NCBI GenBank assembly: GCA_003671065.1
Contig: QWPU01000163.1
Span: 1-7,121 of the forward strand
Origin: Planctomycetota bacterium
GTDB lineage: Bacteria > Planctomycetota > Phycisphaerae > Phycisphaerales > SM1A02
DNA: 7,121 nt
Direction: 5' to 3'
Below the pieces are notes generated by a model that had not been told where the DNA came from, made no database searches, and saw nothing but the letters and a program-made list of their open reading frames with translations. The position numbers and the translations under genes are program-made. Shown piece after piece: positions 6,530 to 7,121 of this stretch (positions within the stretch are counted from its first letter, which is position 1; each line of letters begins with the position of its first letter).

Positions 6530-7121
6530 GTGATAATCGCGTCGCCCTCTGCTCAATCATCAACATCTCGCTGGATCATCGCGCTTGATACAGGCGGGAC
6601 ATTCACTGATGTCGTCGCTATCACGCCCACAGGCGAAGTGCGGCGCGTGAAAGTTCCGTCGGATGGTTCGCTCTCTGCGAGCGTTGACGAGTGCGTTGCC
6701 GCCGATGTTCGCATGACGCCTGCGGCACAGTTGGTTTTTCCCGATGGATTTCTCGATGGATGGTTACTGACTGCGCTCGACAGCCTCGGCGTCGAACTAC
6801 GCGCAACAATCGTGCATCAACGGGGGCATTCGCTCACGCTGTCATCGCCGCTCGCGCTCGCTGCTGGCTGCGCACTTCGCTTCACGCGCGATGCGTCAGC
6901 GCTTGATGCGGCGACGCTTGATGCGCCTCGACTCGCGCTGCACATCTTAACTGCGACAGCGCTCGACAAGCCATTGCCGCCGCTTGAAGTTCGACTCTCG
7001 ACAACGCGCGGCACCAACGCGTTGCTCGAAGGTCGTGGCGTTGTGAGTGCAGGGCTTGAAGGCGTCGTTGAAATTGGCGATCAAACTGGACGCGATCTCT
7101 TCGCTCGTGTGCCCGCACCGC
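6530..7121 (+). CDS. 5-oxoprolinase/hydantoinase A-type protein, N-terminal part (3' end outside window)
   Basis: The frame is open from GTG 6530 to the window edge (197 residues); a TAG at 6521-6523 closes it upstream, and GTG 6530 is the only usual start before the conserved region. Residues 16-29 (IIALDTGGTFTDVV) are the N-terminal phosphate-binding signature of the HyuA/oxoprolinase ATPase family. STTRGTNALLE at 157-167 is the family's TTxATNALLE motif, followed by VVEIGDQTGRDLF. Members hydrolyse cyclic amides such as 5-oxoproline or hydantoins with ATP. Between these motifs lie about 110 residues, far more than the roughly 50 in ordinary HyuA. This insert includes FPDGFLDGW (70-78) and a stretch of alternating hydrophobic residues suggesting beta strands. 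I recall a similar insert in planctomycete proteins of this family, some of which are fused HyuA-HyuB, but cannot verify that here. The substrate cannot be assigned. Divergent from the lipoprotein gene with 19 bp between start codons. Confidence 0.85.
   Translation, partial: MIIASPSAQSSTSRWIIALDTGGTFTDVVAITPTGEVRRVKVPSDGSLSASVDECVAADVRMTPAAQLVFPDGFLDGWLLTALDSLGVELRATIVHQRGHSLTLSSPLALAAGCALRFTRDASALDAATLDAPRLALHILTATALDKPLPPLEVRLSTTRGTNALLEGRGVVSAGLEGVVEIGDQTGRDLFARVPAP

Noticed and set aside
6882..7118. Minus-strand open frame at the right end
   Set aside because: It is antisense to the oxoprolinase-like gene, which carries the family motifs in the plus frame.

Overview
The window reads as an ordinary, densely packed piece of a bacterial chromosome. 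GC is moderately high, many codons end in GCG or CGC, and I see no insertion sequence, phage, CRISPR or RNA gene. A Kdo transferase and a lipoprotein with a thioredoxin fold point to a diderm, LPS-making bacterium. From memory of protein families only, two details resemble Planctomycetota (Phycisphaerae-like) proteins: the long insertion in the N-terminal part of the 5-oxoprolinase-like protein, and the GRSF...GSDPIEP stretch of the Kdo transferase. That taxonomic guess is moderate to weak.

Layout, left to right. (1) Positions 1-576, minus strand: the N-terminal 192 residues of exonuclease VII large subunit XseA, cut by the window edge. (2) Positions 680-2797, plus strand: complete RecG branch-migration helicase, divergent from xseA across about 100 bp. 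(3) Positions 2798-2867: a 17-bp minisatellite filling the gap between two converging genes and running into the polX stop codon. (4) A minus-strand run of three genes, read from right to left: a TlpA/ResA-like lipoprotein (6510-5956), Kdo transferase WaaA/KdtA (5959-4649, start overlapping the preceding stop in a GTGA), and PolX, a family X DNA polymerase with a PHP nuclease domain (4606-2861, 42 nt after waaA). (5) From 6530 on the plus strand: the first 197 residues of a 5-oxoprolinase/hydantoinase A-type protein, cut by the right edge; its start codon lies only 19 bp from the lipoprotein start.

How the genes fit together. Three of the six (xseA, recG, polX) act in DNA repair or recombination. 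WaaA belongs to lipid A-Kdo synthesis at the inner membrane. The lipoprotein is probably an envelope thiol-disulfide oxidoreductase. No shared pathway links the last two to the repair genes; the grouping looks like gene packing rather than a dedicated system.

The most useful non-obvious observations are these. Three of the five genes whose start is not embedded in the gene before them have a TANNNT -10-like hexamer 6-8 nt upstream of the start codon and no Shine-Dalgarno, which suggests leaderless transcripts. The 17-bp tandem repeat sits between convergent genes. Normally conserved residues are replaced in the lipoprotein (ResA Glu80 position is Asn) and in WaaA (STH is STE). I did not find a convincing undescribed system here.
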